A stretch of 64,000 bases of DNA from positions 4,030,001 to 4,094,000 of the forward strand of contig NC_084776.1 in NCBI RefSeq assembly GCF_028858725.1. Reading direction: 5' to 3'. Below the pieces are notes generated by a model that had not been told where the DNA came from, ran no database searches, and was given only the letters and a program-made list of their open reading frames with translations. Numbering within the stretch: the first letter of the stretch is position 1; each line of letters starts with the position of its first letter. The DNA comes from Colius striatus (taxonomy: Eukaryota; Chordata; Aves; Coliiformes; Coliidae). This document shows positions 1 through 13,339 of the stretch, piece by piece. A program made the translations under genes and the position numbers.

Positions 1-2007
1 TAGTGTGAGTTTTCACACTTGCCAGTTTCCTGCTGACTGTAGTTTCTTCATAAAGTAACATCCAAGTTTTTCACTGAGGTAATTTCTTATCTCCTAAGAA
101 CATCTGTGTTAATCTTCATTTTCTGTTCATTGTGGAGAGCTAAATTGGGCCTTCTAGGATTCCTGAGTGCATCCAAGCACCTGTTTGGAACAGGATTGTC
201 ATATAACATGAGTATAACTTGGATGCTGTTCATAGTTGTTGTTCAGTGCAGATATTACACTACGTGTTCTGGTTTCAGCCCCACCTTAGGCTTCACTGAT
301 GCACTCAGGACCACATGAAGCAGTGCTTTTTTGTCTTGGACCTCAGAACTATTTCTGTTGACTGTTTCAGAAAGTGATGAACCTCTTCAGTTTTCCTCAA
401 GAATGATATCTGGGCCATGCTGCCATGAATAGAGTTAGGAATTTACCTTCAGCATGTATCTGATGGTCCCCTGCCTGTGGCTTTGATGATTGTGGGACAG
501 TTTTTACTGCAGTACATCTGTTGCTTGGGTTAACAGGGACAGAAATGGAAGTGGGTCTCACAGACTACAGCTTGATTTGGAGAATCTTGTTCAAAAAGGC
601 ATAAGACATGGATGTATCAAATGTTATTCATTTTTAAATGTCCTTTAAAGTAATACTAAATGGCTGATGTGTTACTTGTGTAGTACACAGCAGCGTAATA
701 GTAAACAATGTCTGTACCTCTGACTTATCCTTTGGCCTTTTGGACTGCATTTGAATCATTCATAATAAACAGAACCTTAATATTAAGTATGACACTGTAA
801 TAAATGGATCCTTCATTTTAAGTATGATCACCATTCATTTAAAAGATGAAATGCATGTCATGACTCTTTGCTGCCAGGCTTTCGTGCAATGTCCAGAGAG
901 GCATAGGAGACCATGATATAGCATACAAATAAACACATCGTGTGTGCCCTCAGGAAAGAAAGATATTCTAGCTCCCAGCAAGCCCTGAAGCAGTGGTGAA
1001 TTCGCTGCTGAATCTGGCACGTGTCAGAAACCATTCTATAAATAGATCAACGCTGCTGGCAGGAAACTTGCGTCACAGCAGAAGCTCCTAACCCAGCAAT
1101 TCTGCCTGTGTGAGACTGCAGCCATTGGAGCAGTTGTTGCCAAGAAATTATGTTCTGAACTGTAGCAGCACCTACCTGACTGCTCCTAGAAAGCACTGCT
1201 TCTGCTGGCTTCAGGATTTCTGCCTGTAGTAATGAAAAGCAGCCCTGAATTCTCCTTTCATTGCAGGCAACTGACACACACTGAATCTTTCCTTCAGGGA
1301 AACCTGGTGTTAGTAAAATACATAGTAACACGTACACACTCAAAATTATTTCAGCTGCCTTTGCTTTTGTGTCTGTAGTCAGTGATACAAAATCCCAACA
1401 TGTAATATATATCAAAATGTTTTGAGATGGTTCTCAAGTAGACCAAGACATAATCCCCTTGGACTGTAGGTAAAACCTCAGAGGCAGCAGTGGGAACAAT
1501 ATAGTTTCCTGGATCCTGTATACAAATATTGGAAGAAATAGGTAACAAACACACACAAGTCAGGGAAACATACTCTTCCTTCCAGTGTTTGTGAGTTGGA
1601 TTTGAGGATGTAATATTTGGTCTTGCTTTCCAATTTCTTGATAAAACAGAGTATCTGTCCCTCTAGATTCTATTGGGAAGAGAAAGTGTCTCTTCTACAG
1701 ATGCGTTTATAGGTTTGTCCACTCTGGGCTTATCTGCTTTTTCTGCCAGAGATTAATTATATACAAATTTCTCATTTTGTTGCCAGCGGTCAATCTATAT
1801 CTATGTGGTCTCATTTATTCTGTTGCATGTCAGGATGATGATGTGTGTCAGGCCAGCTGATGGGGTGTAAAACTGCTGTCTGCACTGAGCATTTAGTGTT
1901 CCCAGCTAACCCGAGCTATAAAGCTGCACCTCCCAGTGTAAATGAGGCCTTTTCTGACCTTGGTTTATAGAATTTATAGAGCTGAATAACCTGCTCTGTG
2001 TTTTCAG
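1..2007 (+). other. TEX2 intron (upstream part)
   Basis: AT-rich intronic sequence ending in the acceptor ttttcag. I see no exon, RNA gene or recognisable repeat in it. The short open frames are not supported by splice sites or similarity. The other long TEX2 introns (2158-3565, 3666-6675, 6809-10855, 10979-12421) look the same. Confidence 0.7.
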
Positions 2008-2157
2008 TTACCAGATGCCCATGTGGAAGGTGAAGAAGAAGAACAGGAGGCCTGGGTGAATGCTTTGCTTGGAAGAATATTTTGGGATTTTTTAGGAGAA
2101 AAATACTGGTCTGATCTAGTGTCAAAGAAGATCCAAATGAAACTTAGCAAAATAAAG
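2008..2157 (+). CDS. TEX2: TEX2 coding exon, start of SMP domain
   Basis: Fifty codons in phase 0, acceptor ttttcag and donor gtaact. It encodes an acidic EEEEQ run followed by the conserved WVNALLGRIFWDF block. Confidence 0.95.
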
Positions 2158-5100
2158 GTAACTAACATGGAGACTTGCACTACATGTTCCATATGGGGGA
2201 AACCAAGCACATAGTCTTTGAGTTTTGAAACAGCAGAAGAAACACTTACCTCACACATGTATGTAAAAAACAATAAACATGATAGAATTCCAGTTCAGCG
2301 TTGCAATCCATTTCAGAGTAGAACCTCAGCATGTTAACTTTGGTGCTTCAGTTTCAAATGAATTATAGCTGGATTAACTATTTATGAAGGTTTTATGTGA
2401 AAAGTACAACTCTTACTGTATTTCATTTGTAAGTAGTTCTGTTTATCTCTGAAGTATGAAATCTGCTTTGGGGAAGGGTAGCTTGTTTGAGATGGAGGTC
2501 AGGGAACCACAGTTCTGATGTGTTCCATTTAACTTCAGACATACACTTACTTGCAGCAGAGGTCAGTGGGAGTAATAGTCAGGGACAGAGCTGTCTGTGG
2601 GGTGATAGCATATAATTATGCATCAGCTGTGTAAGCTCAAAGGGAGGAGGGAGGAGTGGTGCTTTTGAATGACTTCTGGGTGTTCCCTTTGCATTCTATA
2701 AGTCTTCTGAACAGTAGCAGTTAATCACAGGCCTGTTTAGCTCCCAATGTTTGGGGAAGAGTTTGCCTGTTCCTAAAGGCAAAGGAAGATGTAGTCTTGC
2801 TGACAAAAGCTCTGAAGTTTAGCTGCCAGCACCAGCTGTGAGATAGTGTCGCTTGTGTTTTGGGAAATAAGCAGTAACCTAATTCTGCTCTGCATGTTTC
2901 CACAATTGTGACAGCAGGGTACTCAAAACATCTCATTGGAAACAGTTTAAGTGGAAAGACTGGGAATGAGGGATAGATGTATTTTTGATAGGTTAAAACG
3001 TTGTCTCTTACAGGAGATGGAATTTCCATCAGTTAGAAATACTTCCAGTAAATAGATATCCAAGTCATCATGATTCTGGGCCTCTATGAAATTAAAATTG
3101 TGCTACAGATTTAAAAGCTAATGTGCCATGACAGCATTTGCCAAAGACAAAAATAGCTGTGATGTGGATATAACTGCAGCTATAAAATATGTGACTGAAT
3201 TTAAAATCCAAAGAAGTGTTTGGTTTTTATCCACAGTAAAATAGGATTTGGAGTTTGTTCTTGAGCTTGCTCACACGCTTTGACAAAAAAGCATGCTGAA
3301 AGTTTAAGGTCAACATCTGAACTTCCACATAGTTTTAAAAACATTCCAAGTGCAGATGCTGAATCTCCCCCTGAAATATTATTTTGCAACTGAGAACTGT
3401 GAAATCCTAGAACTGCAAGAAATGTGTGCAAAGGTCTCTTGTGTTCTTTCACTGGTGGCTTTTCAGCTCAGTCCCTTCCTTAAGTTTGATGACTTTTCTT
3501 CTCTCAGGAAACAAAAATGTTTAGTTCCATAACATGGATTTAATGTTTGCATTCTGTCCTTTTAGCTGCCATACTTCATGAATGAGCTAACTCTAACTGA
3601 GCTAGACATGGGGATAGCTGTGCCCAAGATCCTTCAGGCCTTCAAACCTTCTGTTGATCACAGAGGTAAAATATGTGCTTCCTCTTCTGGTTTCGCCAGG
3701 TTTCATGCCTTTGTACCTGTGTAGAACAGAGTTTTGATCTCTTTATCTTGTGGGTGTTTTAATCAGAGGAAGATACTCTTAATAAGAGCTTATTCTGTGG
3801 AGATATCAAGTGCTTTCTATCTCCATTATTATCACTAATATTAAAAATGTTGTGCCACACAAATCACTGACCAAAAGCATGAGAAGGTTAATAAGCTCTA
3901 ACCTTTCCCTTGTAAAAAGTGTGAACAAAACAGACTTTGGGGAATTACTAAAATTCCCTTGGACATCCATAAGATGTTAATGAATGCTGCCTGTTGCACC
4001 AGATGCTATTGTTTGCCCTTATCTTGCTTGAGACTGGCAACTCTTTGGGGAAAAGCCTTATCTATAAAACACTGGGCACTTTCCTCTCAACTTCTTGAAA
4101 GTGTGTTTTCCACTGAGCTTTATAAACAAAGCAAGTTTGAAGAGAGCAAATTGTTTTGTTGTCATGAGGAACAAAACTCTTCCTTTAAAAGAAATAACAA
4201 TTGAATAGATGGAATAAGTTCATGTGCAGTCAGCATTCGGGGAGCTAAAACATATTGCTGCTGCTTGTCATAGGCTTCCTGTGTGGAACAGCAGGTTCAC
4301 CACAGTACTTAGACATCCTCTGGTGATCCTGTAGCAAAGAGGCTTCACCATTGGTAGAGATTTTATTTTGAGTTAGAGAAAACAAAGTGAAAATTTTTCA
4401 AGCCTATAACATATGTGCCGCTTGCCAAGTGGTTTTGTGGTTTCTTGTTAAACAAACTGACACTTTGGTGCTTGTCAGAGTCTTTCCCTTTGCTGAAGTT
4501 TGAACATTTTTTGAATACCTTTCTCTGTTCTCATAACTTGAGCTGTAACCAAAGGCTGTGGTTCTAAGTCATGAGATGGGATTTAGGGGCTTCAGTTAGT
4601 TGCTGACAACAGCAGTGAGAACAATTAAGTCCTTCATTTTTTTGGTCAGTTAAACTGTGACAAGCAAACATTTGTAATCTTTGTAACTTCTTTCATACTG
4701 TTGAATGACATGGGAACTCTTAGTACCTGAGTTTTTATGAGCTCACAGTGAATAAATACAGAAATAACTTGTTTTGCTATTGTTCTTAAAAGGAGGTAAA
4801 TAAATAGGGAGGTGATAGTGGGAAATGCTTGTTTCCGTGAAGATAAATGTATTTCTTGGTAAGTTTAACAATGAAAAAACCACACGGGGGAAAAAAAACC
4901 CTAAAACATCATACCAGTACCCACCACAAACACTTTTAAGAAAGTTTTTAAAGAAATGTTTCAAACAGACGTTTGAGGTGGCCTTTTTTGAGGTTTAAAG
5001 TGCAGTTACTAATTGTCATGTGCTTGGTCTCATCTGTACTTTTTTTACCAGTGCTTTACTGCAACAGAAATATTTATTATATGTCCCTGTAAACAGAAAT

Positions 5101-8100
5101 AAGATTTTTTTTTCCCTAACTTTGTCTGTTAATACAGTCCTGTTTGGGTGACAGCATTTGTTGTAGTGTTTATTATACTTCTGTCAAGGGTAGGGAACCA
5201 GATAACTCTGAATACAAATACCATCTGCTCAGTTCTTCACCCCATCTCCCTCCTCTGGCTCTTTTTCCCTTCTGGAAAATGTGTATGAATGTTTCCTGGC
5301 CAGAAGGAATTTTCCCTCTCAGTAATGTCATCCTTTGCTTAATTTGATCTGCTGTTAAAACAACATTGATATCTGAAGCATGCTGACTCATCCAAAAGGT
5401 CTGCTTGTGTTTGTTACTAATGATCTTATTGCTACTTCATTTCTGTAAACAGGAACAATCGCTATAAGCTTGTATTTGAGTTCTTGTGTTTTGTTTTAGA
5501 AAAGCATTAGGAAAACTGGATGATGGAGAATAATAATTGGAGTTAGTAAAGCAGCAGCTTGCCTGCAGTACTGCTTCCAGCATGTGGTGTCAGAGCACGT
5601 GGATGACCTGGTCTTTGGGAGCTGCATTTCTCTTAATATAAATGTGGATGGGTCTAGGGATGGTGCCATTCTCCTGTGTTTTTGCAGAAAAGAAAACAGA
5701 TGTTCTTTAACTGAAAAAGTGTGTCTTCTAGATCAGTCAGCCCCAAAGATGAGTTGCCATTAATTGCTTCCAAATAAGTAAATAAAGGTAGTATGTATTA
5801 GTGGTTAATGTGCCAGATGCTGGTAGGGAATATTGTGTGCAGCTGCAGTGTCTGGAAAAGGAAGATGCATAATCTGTGCTTAGCAGCATCTGATTTCTAA
5901 TCTCTAGATCACAAATCCCTACAGCTTTTTCTAATCTGGGACTGCAGGGTGTCACTTAAGAGGCAGAACCTAATCTTGCAATTATTCCCAAGACAATTCT
6001 TTTGGTGATTGTGATAAGTGAATAGTGGGCCCAGACAACAGGATTTAATTTAATACTACATGTCTAGAGTTGTTTCCAGTAATGGCCCTGTTTGCTTTGA
6101 GTCATAACAAGAATGCCTATAGCTGAGTTACTAAGTGAACCTTTTCATACTTCTTTCATATACCTTTGTCAAAAGCAAAAGAGACTTCAAGTTGTGATGT
6201 GTGATGAGCAATATTGCTCTGGGATTTCCAAGTCTTGCTTCCTTTGGACAGCATAAGTACTGTAGAGGAGTGTCCCCATTACTGTATGGCACGGAGCAGT
6301 TCTGTAGGGAGTTTTGAAGTGAATCCCTGATTGTATTCTATTTTCTTTATCTTGATTCAGATCTCTTAAGCAGTTTAGGTGGTGATAAGTCACACTCCTT
6401 TTTTAGATCATTAGCTGTACTTACTGATCTGTCCTGCAGCAGGGCTTTGTTTTATATCTGAACATTTGACTTTGTTCCATAAGCTTAAAGTGAACGGAAA
6501 TCTTGCTTTGATAAGCTTTAGTTATTTGTGAATTAGTTACATAAACAGTTAATGAAAAAGTAATTTTTCCTCTTTGTAAAATCACCCGTTTTCCAGAGTT
6601 CATTAAAATGATTTTTGGCTTGATATTAAAGTACAGTGATTGTGACTATTTTTAAAGAGACATCTTTCATTTTAGGGCTTTGGATTGATTTGGAAATGTC
6701 CTACAATGGATCTTTTCTAATGACCCTAGAGACCAAGATGAACTTGACCAAACTTGGTAAAGAGCCACTTGGTGAAGCGCTTAAAGTTGGAGAGATTGGC
6801 AAAGAAGGGTAAGGAATTACAAAGGTAGAACCAAGCAAGAGCTTTCAGAGTGAAAAAGTGACATTTTTCCTTGTGTGTATGCAGCTCTGGCTCTGCAGGA
6901 GATTAAAAGGAGTTGGTGGAGGTTGCATGCATCTGAGTGTAGAGCTTGGTCTTTCTGTGCAGGTTGAATGTTTGATTACACCATTGTTAATTGTCTTAAT
7001 AAAAGGCTTTCATAACACAATCACTTTTAATATACATAATAGGAGTTTAAAATGTTCTGTGACTAAAATTCATTTTGTCTTGTGATTGATTTGAGGTCTT
7101 AGCCAGTAAGACTTGGGATTACACATATGCAGATATGGAGGTAGACACACATAACATGCTACCACAACATGGTACAGCTACAGCTGTAAACCATGTCATA
7201 GTAAACAACTGTGGAAGGTAAATAGGCTGTAATTGTTTGAAATGCCTTATAGGTAAACTAAGTAGAAAACCCACATACTATACCTTACCTAACTTGTATT
7301 TGTGCTTTGCCTCTCATTTTTATAATGTTGTTTGAATTTCATCCATCTGTCCATGTGTGTTAACGTGGTGAGTGACACCTGTCAAAATATCCATCCTGCC
7401 AGCTGTGGAGTGTTGATTCTCCTTGTGCTGTGCTCTCTTAGTACTTTGTCCCAGAACAATAGATGGTCTCTGATTTAGTACACAACCCCTGCCAACAAAT
7501 CAGGGAAATATTCTTTAAATATGTATGTTTAGATATTGTTTAGATAATAATTATGAGATGCTTTATATGCTCTGACCATGTATTCTGAGATACCTTGAAG
7601 TGACACAGCAGCACTGTGTTACAGAGCAGTCATGACATGAAAACATAAGTGAAAAAACTAATGGCTGAATGATCTCATACAGGGGTAGAAATACAGAGGC
7701 TGTAAAATCAACCTAGATTCTTATTGTCACTGCCTGAAATAAATATTTCTGAATTTGCATCAGGATAATTGGTAGGTGTGATTTTAAAGATCCCCTTAAT
7801 CTTGTCCATCCCAACAAAAATGGGGGATAGAGGAGAAAATGTCTGTACAAATCAAATCGTTGCTTTTCTTCCCATCTCTTCAGGATTTGCTTAATGTATT
7901 TTTTATACCTGTCCAGTGCAAGAACAGCCTCAGAAATTGGTGAACTCATGGATTTCATATTTAAAAATCAGCTTGATTCTAGCTGAGCAATAGGCCCTCA
8001 GCACTGCAAATGTAAATGTCTGTAGCTAAGCAACCAATTACTTGCAGGTATAACCATTAACTGCATTGCTCCCTGCCCCTGGCTGTGATGTTTCAAATGC

Positions 8101-11100
8101 TCAGGGCCAGGTACTATGCCAGCTTTACATAAAGAGCAATCTAATGTATTCTAGTTTGCAGAAAGCTTTTCTGTTTGCTTGGCTGTTGCTTTTTTTCCCC
8201 TCATGTACAATGGATATTATAAAGAAACAGACAAGTTAAAGACTCTGAGAAGTATAGAACAGTTTGATTCACATGGAACAGTTTGATTCTCATCTGTGCT
8301 TTCCATTGTATTGGTTAATTTTCCTGTCTTTTTAAGTCATTGGTTGACAATTGCTGTGACAAATTAAATGATTCTGTATGGGTTTCTGTCCACAATTGTG
8401 TTGTGATACATGTGGGTTGCTTAAGCTCATTTCTGGCCCTCAAGAGCTTAGAACAAACTGCCTCTTGAAATACAGGAACCACAAACACATCTACCTGTCC
8501 AGAAAGAGGAGGGATGGGGGAAAAAGCACTGAGTTTTAATTGTCCTTGGATATTGTCAATGGTTCAGTGTTGTGGTCCATTATGTTGCTGCTGCGTTACT
8601 GTTTGAAATAGGAGGGTGTTGTTACACACTTTGATAATGCTGCCTTACATACAGGAAAAGATGCTCTCAAGAAGGATAGGAAACTATTAAATTGCCAGTT
8701 TTATAAAATTAATACATGTTCTACCACACTGGGGATTAGGCAAATGCAGACCAAAGTTACTGCCATGTCTTAGCCTGTCACTCCTTTCTGCTGTGTTGTA
8801 CCATGTAAAAACAAACTGACAAATGGCAATTCATAAAATATTGTGCAATCAGCTCAGGGACAATACTGTAGCTCCAAAGTGGTTTTCTGCCAATGTTTGT
8901 GTCTTATAAATGGTCCATTGTATGCAGGGAGCTCCTGAAATCTCCCTCAAGCTTGCTTATTGTTGCTTTGTTTAATGCGAGGAAATCTTGTGGACTTAGT
9001 CAGTCGGTGCATGTTTGTGGAGGCACTTCAGAGAACCCCATTGCCTAGGCAAGTAAAACCCTCTCTGTGAGAAAGTGACACCTTTGAGAGCCTTAAAAAT
9101 ACACTGGGCATGCTTTGAACTGAGTGATATGACATATACAGGAAAGCGAAGTGAGATCCTACCCAGGTACAAAAGGTGTAGTTTGAATCTGACCTAAAAA
9201 TGTACACTTGTCTCTGAGAAGCAGCTGCAGCATTGCTATTTGGGCCAGTGACATGAACCATCCACTACCTTCCAAGTCCTCAGGGAGGTGGTTCAGTTTG
9301 GTGTGCTGTTTCACTCTTCTGCAGGTCCCAAATGCGTCTCTTGTAAGAGGAGGTTTGCAGTTTTGATTCCATACCCTGGATAGCAAATTCTTCAGTGTAG
9401 AGAAGTCATGGGATTACTGCTCCAGTTCTTACCTAGGTGGTTAGGAAGGAGTGTTCTGCACCACGAGCTGTCTTTTAACTGTCCTTTTACGTTAGGACTT
9501 CATGCAGCACCTAACAGTTTGTTCTGTGTGCAGAACAGCAGACAGTAGCCTCAGTCTGCTGTCTACCCCTGGGTGAGGTTATTAAATGCTTCACATACAT
9601 TTCCAAGAAAGCACATGAAAGAAAGAAATGCAGCTATAAACTGTACCCTGAACAAGCTGCAGAATATTGTGTTCCTGGGTATAGTCCTTAGGGCTAAAAC
9701 CATGTGCTTTTGATGCTTGTATAACTATTTCAAGCTCTTGATAGAGGTCTGTTAATGCTGAAGTGTATTCACTGTATCCTTCCCTAATTCTTCCATACTT
9801 GAAGCCTTGGAATCGTTACTACTGGGTGATATTTTGTATCTTAAGAGCAACATTCATTTGATGTTATTACTTTACTTTTTCCTCCCATCTTCTCCCCATG
9901 ATATTCTTTGCCATATTCCATCTTGGACTTTCTTCAGGAAAAAAAAAACCCAAACCAAAAGCTTACCTTAAATTCTGTAAACATCATTCACTGTGTCAGA
10001 GGAGCTTAAAAGTTCACAAGCTTTCAGCAAAGATACTAAAGGGAGACTGTACCCTAAATTTTGTATGGGACAAAAACATGTGCAAAACATCTGAGAAATA
10101 TTACTTCCCAGGGTCATGGTAGACTTCTGTTAATAAAATTGCCTTTTTATTATGATGATACCCATTGTAGCTATAGTTTGAGGCTCTGCCAAGTGTGAGC
10201 ACTGTGCATTTCACTTTTGGAGGCAGATGACAAAGATCAGTTCTCTTGTGCTTTGCATGTGTTACCATTGCTGGAGATATGTCTATGTTGCAAAAAGTGC
10301 TTGTGTGTGTGAGTAGACAAAATGGAATTTATTGACTTGGGTTAAAAGTGCTGTGAAGATAAAGTATGTACATTGTGAAGATAAGATGTGTGTTAGCACC
10401 CCAGTTAATGTCTCCAAGGGATTCTGAGATTCAGTTAGTAGATGATGTCTTTTGAAGTTAGAGTCCTATGGTTACTTTTAGTACAAGATAGCCTGTCATG
10501 TTCTCACTTTTCAATTTAAAAGCATCTTCCCTGTCCAGCCTACGTAGTGCTCAGCTTTCATGGAAAGCCATGAGTGGCAACAGAGAGGCTTTCAAATGTA
10601 TTTATTCTTCACATTTTATTCCCTTACCATCCTCTTTTATGCAGAATTACATTCCACTGGAGAAAACAAATTTTGTGAAGCTAGTTCTGACAGACTGGCT
10701 TCAGAATGGTTTGTGTTTTGTCCTTCTAGATAGTTTATAAGAGAGGACATTTCAGAGTCTTATTCAAAGGAATCCATGAAATGTCAGCCAAAGCTGTATG
10801 TGATGAATAGCTATTTAAGAGTATTACATTTGACCTGGAAATTGTGGTGTTTCAGTTTCAGGCCAAGGGCATATTGTCTTGCAGACAGTGATGAGGAATC
10901 CTCCAGCGCTGGGTCTTCAGAAGAGGATGATGCTCCTGAGCTGGCAGGAGAGAAGCAGATGACACCAGGAGCAGAAGGGTGAGCTAACTACTTAGTCTTT
11001 GACAATTATTTCTCCTCTTGCCACATTTCCAGACAGTATAACTGATCCCTTGTTCCAGTCCTGTAATGCCCATTGTTACACAGAATGTGAGTATATCCAA

Positions 11101-13339
11101 GCAATTAAGCAAACACAATTCAAACATTCCTGGAGCAAAGAGCAGCCATCGAGCAGTGTACTACAAATTGCAAGGAAGCTGCTGTGCTGAGTGTTGTACC
11201 ATCCTGGGAGCACTGTTCACCATACAGCACTTCTGCAGAGTGATCTGTACAGAGCTCCATTTCACTTCTTCGCTATTAAAGAGACAAGTTTTTGGGACAG
11301 AGAACTTAGGGAACCTTCTGCAGCATGTCTTGCCTTGTAGCAAAGCCAAGAATAGGATTTTGTGCATGAACTTGAAACACTCTGATTGTACAGGGTATTA
11401 TACCCACACTGATCCAGCTGATCCCTTCTTTCCAGTGTGTTCTTTTCTTTAAGAACAGCTGATGTTCAAGCCTAGCTTTCTTGCTCAGGGATTATTTTTT
11501 TTCCCCTTCAAAGGGCTTTGAGTGGCTGGGTTATGCAATGCTGCCCTCTGATGCTGAGCACTACCATCCCTGTAGAATCTGACGGAGTAACTACTTTATC
11601 TGGGTGGAGCTACAGCTGGTGTAAAATCCAAAAGTTTGTTGTATCTCAAGTTCTGTCAAGTCTGGATAATCATGGGTTTTTTTGCAACCTTTAGCAAAGC
11701 TGTGTCTGCTACATAACATCAAGAGTCACAACTGGGTATAATACAATGTGTGAAAATATCAAAGGTACTATTCTTAGTGTGTGTACTTCTGAAATGGGAT
11801 GGGTGTGAGGAAAGACGTATGCAGTTCTTAAAACATCTGTTTGAAAAGCTTGGATGCTGTCTGACACTGTTGCCAGGGAAAGAAGCTTCTTTTTGCAGGC
11901 ATAGCTAACCATTTTTGGAAGAGCATTCCACCCCCTGCCAAATTTACTTTCCACTTCTTTTTCACCATCTTCAAGCCATTGTAAATGCTACAATCCCTTA
12001 AAATTAAAACCTCTTTGTCTGACACGTGCTGTTAAATAGATGAGGCATGGCTGGGCCTTCTATGCTGATATATTCATATGTTTTGGTGCATTTGTTTCTT
12101 AGAACAGTAATAGACAGGTTGTCCCTTCTCGTGCCAGCTTGCTGGCATAAATGATGTAAGTGCATTTGAACTTTAAAAAATGTTGTGCTTCCAATGCCAC
12201 CTGGGAAGGAGTGGTGAGACCAGACAGGATTGCTGACAGAATACAGCTGCTGTGTACAGGTGATGGTAGATACATCTTGGACAGGCGAGTATGTGTCTGT
12301 TTAGAGTTTTTATGCCAAAACCTGTAATGATTTAATCAGAAATCAATGGGTGTAGTAGCAAATGACAGGTTTAAGAAAATGACCTTGATGTTCTTTATCT
12401 CTTTCTGTTCTTTATCTAAAGGTATGTTGGAGGGCATCGGACAAGTAAGATCATGAGAATTGTGGATAAAATTACTAAGTCAAAATACTTTCAGAAAGCA
12501 ACAGAGACTGAGTTTATTAAGAAGAAAATTGAGGAAGTCTCCAATACTCCATTGCTGCTAACAGTTGAAGTACAGGAGTGCAGAGGAACGCTAGTGATTA
12601 ACATTCCACCTCCACCTACTGACAGAATATGGTAAGAGGGGCTGACTGCAAACTGTTTCAGGGATCTGCTACCTAAGAGGTTGCAACTAAGGAAAAAGAT
12701 AAAGTGTAGTTGCAATGGGTGCTGGAAGAGGTGCAATATCAATTAGTTTTAAATGAGGTAGGATTGCTATTAAGAGAACTTTGACAGATGACACATTAAA
12801 GTTAACACATTTAAGTATTTAAGGTTTGTTACAAAACATGTTCTGTGTATTCTCCTAAGGTATGGCTTTCGAAGACCTCCCTACCTGGAGTTGAAAGCTC
12901 GGCCAAAACTTGGTGAGAGAGAAGTGACTCTGGTTCATGTAACTGACTGGATAGAGAGGAAACTAGAACAAGAGTTTCAGGTGTGTTTCCTTTACATTTT
13001 CATTTCATTCATGGTAGTTTTGGTCTATTAGAGAGGTGGGTTCTTTAACTTTTGCATGTCCTCTTGAGTTGATAGATGCTGTAGGGCTTCAGTGGGGGCA
13101 TGGACTCAGAGCTGAACTGAGGAACCTTTTATCTGGAAATTTGTTGCATTCTTTAACTAAAATCAGCAAACTGAGGTTTCAGGTGATGTATGAAATGTAA
13201 CTTATCTCTTTCACAGAAAATCTTTGTCATGCCAAACATGGATGATGTTTATATTCCTTTAATGCACTCAGCCATGGATCCACGCTCCTCTACATGCCCT
13301 TCAAAGGATCTGATCACGGAGACCCCTGATCAACCATGA
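2008..13339 (+). CDS. TEX2: TEX2, 3' part (SMP-domain ER lipid-transfer protein), seven coding exons
   Basis: This is the C-terminal ~319 residues of TEX2, an ER-anchored protein with an SMP lipid-binding module that works at organelle contact sites (animal counterpart of yeast Nvj2). Coding exons are 2008-2157, 3566-3665, 6676-6808, 10856-10978, 12422-12631, 12860-12980 and 13217-13339. All have AG/GT borders and their phases join into one frame ending in TGA at 13337. Recognisable stretches are LLGRIFWDFLGEKYW, LPYFMNELTLTELDMG, TKMNLTKLGKE, LADSDEESSSAGSSEE, SKYFQKATE, IPPPPTDRIW and VMPNMDDVYIPLMHS, which match mammalian TEX2 closely. The first three exons and 12422-12980 hold the SMP domain; 10856-10978 encodes an acidic, serine-rich loop inserted within it. 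The N-terminal half and membrane anchor lie upstream of the window. Identification is by recalled similarity and is very secure. Confidence 0.96.
3566..3665 (+). CDS. TEX2: TEX2 coding exon, SMP domain
   Basis: 100 nt, acceptor cttttag and donor gtaaaa. It encodes LPYFMNELTLTELDMG, a hallmark stretch of the TEX2 SMP fold. Confidence 0.95.
6676..6808 (+). CDS. TEX2: TEX2 coding exon, SMP domain
   Basis: 133 nt, acceptor attttag and donor gtaagg. It encodes LWIDLEMSYNGSFLMTLETK. The first two bases complete the glycine codon begun in the previous exon. Confidence 0.95.
10856..10978 (+). CDS. TEX2: TEX2 coding exon, acidic serine-rich loop
   Basis: 123 nt encoding LADSDEESSSAGSSEEDDAP. There are two tandem acceptors, at 10855 and 10861 (tttcagtttcag). 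I chose the first because it keeps the two residues before PR seen in the mammalian protein; using the second removes exactly two codons. Confidence 0.88.
12422..12631 (+). CDS. TEX2: TEX2 coding exon, SMP domain
   Basis: 210 nt, acceptor ctaaag and donor gtaaga. It encodes SKYFQKATETEFIKKKIEEV and IPPPPTDRIW. The final tryptophan codon is split across the intron. Confidence 0.95.
12860..12980 (+). CDS. TEX2: TEX2 coding exon, end of SMP domain
   Basis: 121 nt, acceptor cctaag and donor gtgtgt. It encodes RPKLGEREVTLVHVTDWIE. Confidence 0.95.
13217..13339 (+). CDS. TEX2: TEX2 terminal coding exon
   Basis: 40 codons plus TGA, acceptor ttcacag. The conserved KIFVMPNMDDVYIPLMHS is followed by a short divergent tail. 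Confidence 0.95.
   Translation, partial: KIFVMPNMDDVYIPLMHSAMDPRSSTCPSKDLITETPDQP

Noticed and set aside
10498-10740. 80-codon frame in a TEX2 intron
   Set aside because: No acceptor or donor in phase and no TEX2 counterpart; an ordinary chance frame.
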